From: Hydrogenophaga sp.
Lineage (GTDB): Bacteria > Pseudomonadota > Gammaproteobacteria > Burkholderiales > Burkholderiaceae_C
Reading direction: 5' to 3'
NCBI GenBank assembly: GCA_025458415.1
Contig: JALOSN010000126.1
Coordinates: 1 to 5,612 of the forward strand
Length of the DNA stretch: 5,612 nucleotides
The notes beneath the pieces were generated by a model. That model searched no databases, was not told the DNA's origin, and saw only the letters and a list, made by a program, of their open reading frames with translations. The position numbers were made by a program, and so were the translations under genes. Shown in pieces: positions 4,130 to 5,612 of the stretch; position 1 is the stretch's first letter, and the number at the start of each line of letters is the position of its first letter.

Positions 4130-5612
4130 CTAGTCGTTGCGCAGCACCACCTTGGCGTGCTCGGTGATGCCGATGACATGGAAAAAGGCCGACACCAGGC
4201 GGTGTGCATCGACGAACTGCACCATGCGACCCTCGGCGTGGTGGGCCGACACCCAGTTGAGCAGCGTACCCGCCGCCGAGAAGTCCACCCGGATCAGGTT
4301 GCGGCAGGAAATGATCATCACGTCCGCACCCTTGAGCCGCTTCTCCAGACCATCAAGCGTGTCCTGCGGATCGCCCCGGATCTCACCCGACAGTTCCACC
4401 AGACCGAGCTGGTTGACACCCTGGCTGTCCATCACCGACTCACCCGACTCGGTGGGCACCGACAGGGGTTCGAGCGTCCCTTCGCCAAGGACGGACTGCC
4501 CGGTGTCTTCGGCCCCGTCCGCGGCCAGCGCCTGGAACTGGCAGCTGGGACGCTCCCAGCCCGGCGGCGAAACCTCGTAGGTGACACAGAAATCCAGCGC
4601 CGTCAGCTCGAACTCGTCCGGGCGGTTCATCAGGCGCAGCAGGGCCATGCGCAACTCCCACCAGATCTGTTCGACATCGCGTCGACCTGACGGCGTGAGC
4701 GTTTTCAGGATGTCGCGCAGGTGGTTGGTGCCGTACCAGCGAAGATCCACGTCCTGGTCGCTCCAGAGCGTGAATATGCCCAGCAGGGCGCGAGCCGCCT
4801 TCAGATCGATGGTCTCGACCTGCGACCAGTCGAGCACCCAGGGTTGCTCGGCCCGCAGGAGCACGTTCTGCAAAGTGCCGACGGCGTGGGCATCGAGCTC
4901 GGCGTCGCTGGCCCAGACCGCCCGGCCGGTGGTGGTCCTGGGCTTGAACTGCTTGCCCGCCAGACGGGTGACCATCTCCGGCATGTCGTACCACTGCGGC
5001 GCGGAGCGGTCGAACCGGTTGACGAAATCGACCGCCCGGCTTTCGAAGGGCACCAGTTGTCCGGTGGCCCGGTAGAGATCGAACAGGGCGAGCCAGTCCT
5101 CGATCTCGTTGATCCGCCCGCCTTCCTCGGTGAGGCTCTCCAGCAGGCCCTGCTCGGCCCCGGTATCGTCCCCATTGGCAAACCGGATGGCTGCTTCTTC
5201 CACCTCCGGGTCCTGCGCAATCTCCTGCACGTCCATGGCGAAGAAATGCGAGGCGGAGAACGAGGAGGACGGCCCCGAGTCGCTGTAGGGCATCGCCGAC
5301 CTCGACCCCGCAGGTGCCATCAGTCCGGTGCGCGCCTTGGAAGGGCGGGGCTTGGACTCGGGCGGCGGGGCCAGCTCCCGCTCCTTGGAAGGCGACCATT
5401 CCTTCCGGTCTTCGACCGCCAGCGGAGCCGTGGGCGCCGTATCCAGGCTGGGGGCTTCGGTGTTCAGCCTGGCGGGTTCGGTCTCGTTGTACTGCTGCTT
5501 GCGGCGGGTTTCCTCACGGGAAGGGCCCGCGTTGTCCCGCGTTTCCTTTTTCTCCAGCGGGGTTCCGCCGGTCGTGTTCAGCCCGGATCCGGTGCTGACC
5601 AGCGAATCGGGG
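4130..5612 (-). CDS. STAS-domain protein with low-complexity and TPR-like regions (N-terminus outside the window)
   Basis: The frame is open from the window edge to the TAG at 4132-4130, giving 493 visible residues. The first roughly 120 (5611-5250) are rich in Pro, Lys, Glu and Ser, with no hydrophobic segment, and look like a flexible linker. A helical region follows (about 5200-5000; EEAAIRFANGDDTGAEQG, WLALFDLYRATGQ, RFDRSAPQW), resembling a TPR pair. Next is a region with STAS-like pattern (about 4915-4690, core LDWSQVETIDLKAARALL). A conserved-looking stretch FELTALDFCVTYEVSPPGW leads to a C-terminal STAS domain (about 4411-4136; VELSGEIRGD, LKGADVMIISC, VDFSAAGTLLNW). STAS domains act in partner binding, as in anti-sigma antagonists and MlaB. 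No transmembrane segment is seen, so it is probably cytoplasmic. ATG 5320 has no clear ribosome site and lies inside the linker, so I treat the gene as 5'-partial. Specific function is unknown. Confidence 0.85.
   Translation of the reverse strand, partial: PDSLVSTGSGLNTTGGTPLEKKETRDNAGPSREETRRKQQYNETEPARLNTEAPSLDTAPTAPLAVEDRKEWSPSKERELAPPPESKPRPSKARTGLMAPAGSRSAMPYSDSGPSSSFSASHFFAMDVQEIAQDPEVEEAAIRFANGDDTGAEQGLLESLTEEGGRINEIEDWLALFDLYRATGQLVPFESRAVDFVNRFDRSAPQWYDMPEMVTRLAGKQFKPRTTTGRAVWASDAELDAHAVGTLQNVLLRAEQPWVLDWSQVETIDLKAARALLGIFTLWSDQDVDLRWYGTNHLRDILKTLTPSGRRDVEQIWWELRMALLRLMNRPDEFELTALDFCVTYEVSPPGWERPSCQFQALAADGAEDTGQSVLGEGTLEPLSVPTESGESVMDSQGVNQLGLVELSGEIRGDPQDTLDGLEKRLKGADVMIISCRNLIRVDFSAAGTLLNWVSAHHAEGRMVQFVDAHRLVSAFFHVIGITEHAKVVLRND

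Noticed and set aside
5318..5320. ATG 5320 as the start of the STAS gene
   Set aside because: The frame stays open for 97 more codons to the window edge with similar codon use, and no ribosome site precedes this ATG. An internal methionine is more likely, though not proven.

Overview
The window is a stretch of GC-rich bacterial chromosome in which every supported gene lies on the minus strand, so it reads from high to low coordinates: a STAS-domain gene, hslV, hslU, then mraZ, rsmH, ftsL and the first codons of ftsI. The protein sequences look betaproteobacterial, most like Burkholderiales near the Comamonadaceae. Examples are HslV opening with MESFHG before its catalytic threonine, FtsL containing RLYTALDRAQ, and an unusual STAS protein that I recall from that order. 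This placement rests on recall, not on a database search.

Region 5612-4130 is the 3' part of a long gene whose start lies outside the window. It encodes a Pro/Lys/Glu-rich low-complexity stretch, a TPR-like helical region, a probable degenerate STAS fold and a clear C-terminal STAS domain. The gap 4129-3982 has no gene but holds several inverted repeats, including a stem-loop with a TTTT tail only about 20 bases before hslV. Region 3981-2027 carries hslV and hslU, the two halves of the ATP-dependent HslVU protease. They are separated by 74 bases that contain a perfect 7-bp stem-loop. HslU is full length and keeps all its key ATPase residues.

The gap 2026-1735 separates the proteolysis block from the division and cell wall (dcw) cluster. 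Leaving hslU it holds a compound stem-loop at the stop codon, a probable rho-independent terminator, an AT-rich stretch, a sigma-70-type promoter, and four AGTGG-like repeats spaced exactly 10 bp apart. The repeats are almost certainly the MraZ operator, and the first one overlaps the -10 box. This arrangement supports MraZ autoregulation of the whole dcw operon.

Region 1734-1 is the start of the dcw operon: mraZ (transcriptional regulator), rsmH (16S rRNA C1402 N4-methyltransferase), ftsL (divisome scaffold) and ftsI (septal transpeptidase). The last two junctions are ATGA stop/start overlaps, so translation is probably coupled. The main anomaly is rsmH: it is open and in frame but lacks roughly 40 conserved residues, including the YGEERFA segment. 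The junction falls on a VKT codon run that flanks the missing segment in homologues, which suggests a deletion between short direct repeats or an assembly collapse. I found no mobile element, CRISPR array, tRNA or rRNA.
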